NCBI GenBank assembly: GCA_018900975.1
Contig: JAHIFK010000099.1
Location: 1-11,810, forward strand
Direction: 5' to 3'
Source of the DNA: Methanobacteriota archaeon
GTDB taxonomy: Archaea > Halobacteriota > Methanosarcinia > Methanosarcinales > Methanoperedenaceae
DNA length: 11,810 nucleotides
The position numbers were made by a program, and so were the translations under genes. Positions 11,712-11,810 of this stretch are shown here, piece by piece. The notes under the pieces were generated by a model. It saw nothing but the letters and a program-made list of their open reading frames with translations, made no database searches and had not been told where the DNA came from. The number at the start of each line of letters is the position of its first letter. Position 1 is the stretch's first letter.

Positions 11712-11810
11712 TCAAAATACATATCTTATTTCACCCGATTTAGGTTCATATATCTCTCCATTAACCTTCAGATGTTGAAAATCACAAAGCAACTGTTCTT
11801 TATCAATTCC
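11712..11810 (-). CDS. C-terminal tail of an unrecognised protein (start outside window)
   Basis: From the right edge a minus-strand frame runs 32 codons to TGA (11712-11714). It reads GIDKEQLLCDFQHLKVNG then EIYEPKSGEIRYVF. The composition (alternating charged and beta-branched residues) is protein-like, but no family is recognisable from so short a piece. It shares its frame with the truncated VOC gene downstream, so it could be a remote N-terminal part of the same decayed gene, though it does not resemble a VOC N-terminus. The terminator-like hairpin after it favours a separate gene. Confidence 0.35.
   Translation of the reverse strand, partial: GIDKEQLLCDFQHLKVNGEIYEPKSGEIRYVF

Noticed and set aside
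11479..11778. Plus-strand open frame of 99 codons
   Set aside because: It lies antisense to the VOC coding sequence, which has recognisable motifs; its own translation resembles nothing.
11695..11810. Complete fourth attC-like site upstream of the VOC fragment
   Set aside because: The right end CAAACGTTA is present and AACAG occurs at 11793-11797 on the minus strand, but the inner arms do not pair. Only a half-site can be claimed.
1..11810. CRISPR array, transposase, integrase, phage genes
   Set aside because: No regularly spaced direct repeats and no recombinase, transposase or structural phage motifs were found in any frame.

Overview
The window looks like a chromosomal stretch of an archaeon, most likely a euryarchaeote of the Methanosarcinales or a relative (possibly an anaerobic methanotroph). 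This is inference from gene content: a TrmB-type sugar-sensor-like regulator, a COG1361-type secreted protein coupled to a FtsX/LolE permease and LolD/MacB ATPase, a DUF362 protein carrying ferredoxin clusters, and A/T-rich box A promoters, some apparently serving leaderless genes. No rRNA, tRNA, CRISPR array, transposase or integrase was seen.

Layout. (1) 1-254: the 3' end of a class I methyltransferase on +. (2) 255-686: a 432-base non-coding stretch with an attC-like element (about 300-372), a perfect 9-bp palindrome (386-407) and a cluster of three G+C-rich hairpins (562-633). (3) 687-1917, minus: an M48 membrane metalloprotease and a BlaI/MecI-type repressor that overlap, with inverted repeats in the divergent promoter region 1918-2029. 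(4) 2030-3414, plus: a four-helix membrane protein, a CPBP (CAAX-protease-like) membrane protein, and a shrunken CPBP-like remnant interrupted by a stop. (5) 3425-5478, plus: an exported metallo-beta-lactamase-fold hydrolase and a DUF362-ferredoxin protein. (6) 5475-6483, minus: a decayed membrane-protein remnant and a frameshifted short-chain dehydrogenase pseudogene that has lost its catalytic Tyr/Lys. (7) 6532-9504, minus: a tight operon encoding a secreted CARDB-like protein, a FtsX-family permease and its ATPase, divergent from (8) a TrmB-family regulator (9584-10381, plus). (9) 10370-11810, minus: an orphan signal-peptide ORF, a second class I methyltransferase, a truncated VOC (glyoxalase-fold) gene and the tail of another gene.

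The most interesting signal is in (2) and (9). Three imperfect palindromes of about 75-110 bases share the ends A-Y-AACAGC and GCAAA(A/C)CGTTA, and each sits immediately 3' of a small accessory gene in the same orientation as that gene. This is the architecture of integron gene cassettes (gene followed by attC). In one of them the stop codon of the methyltransferase lies inside the attC-like arm. The two flanking cassette groups point towards each other across a 10-kb core, and no integrase gene is visible. They could be an archaeal cluster of attC sites lacking an integrase, or a previously unnamed palindromic repeat that behaves like one.
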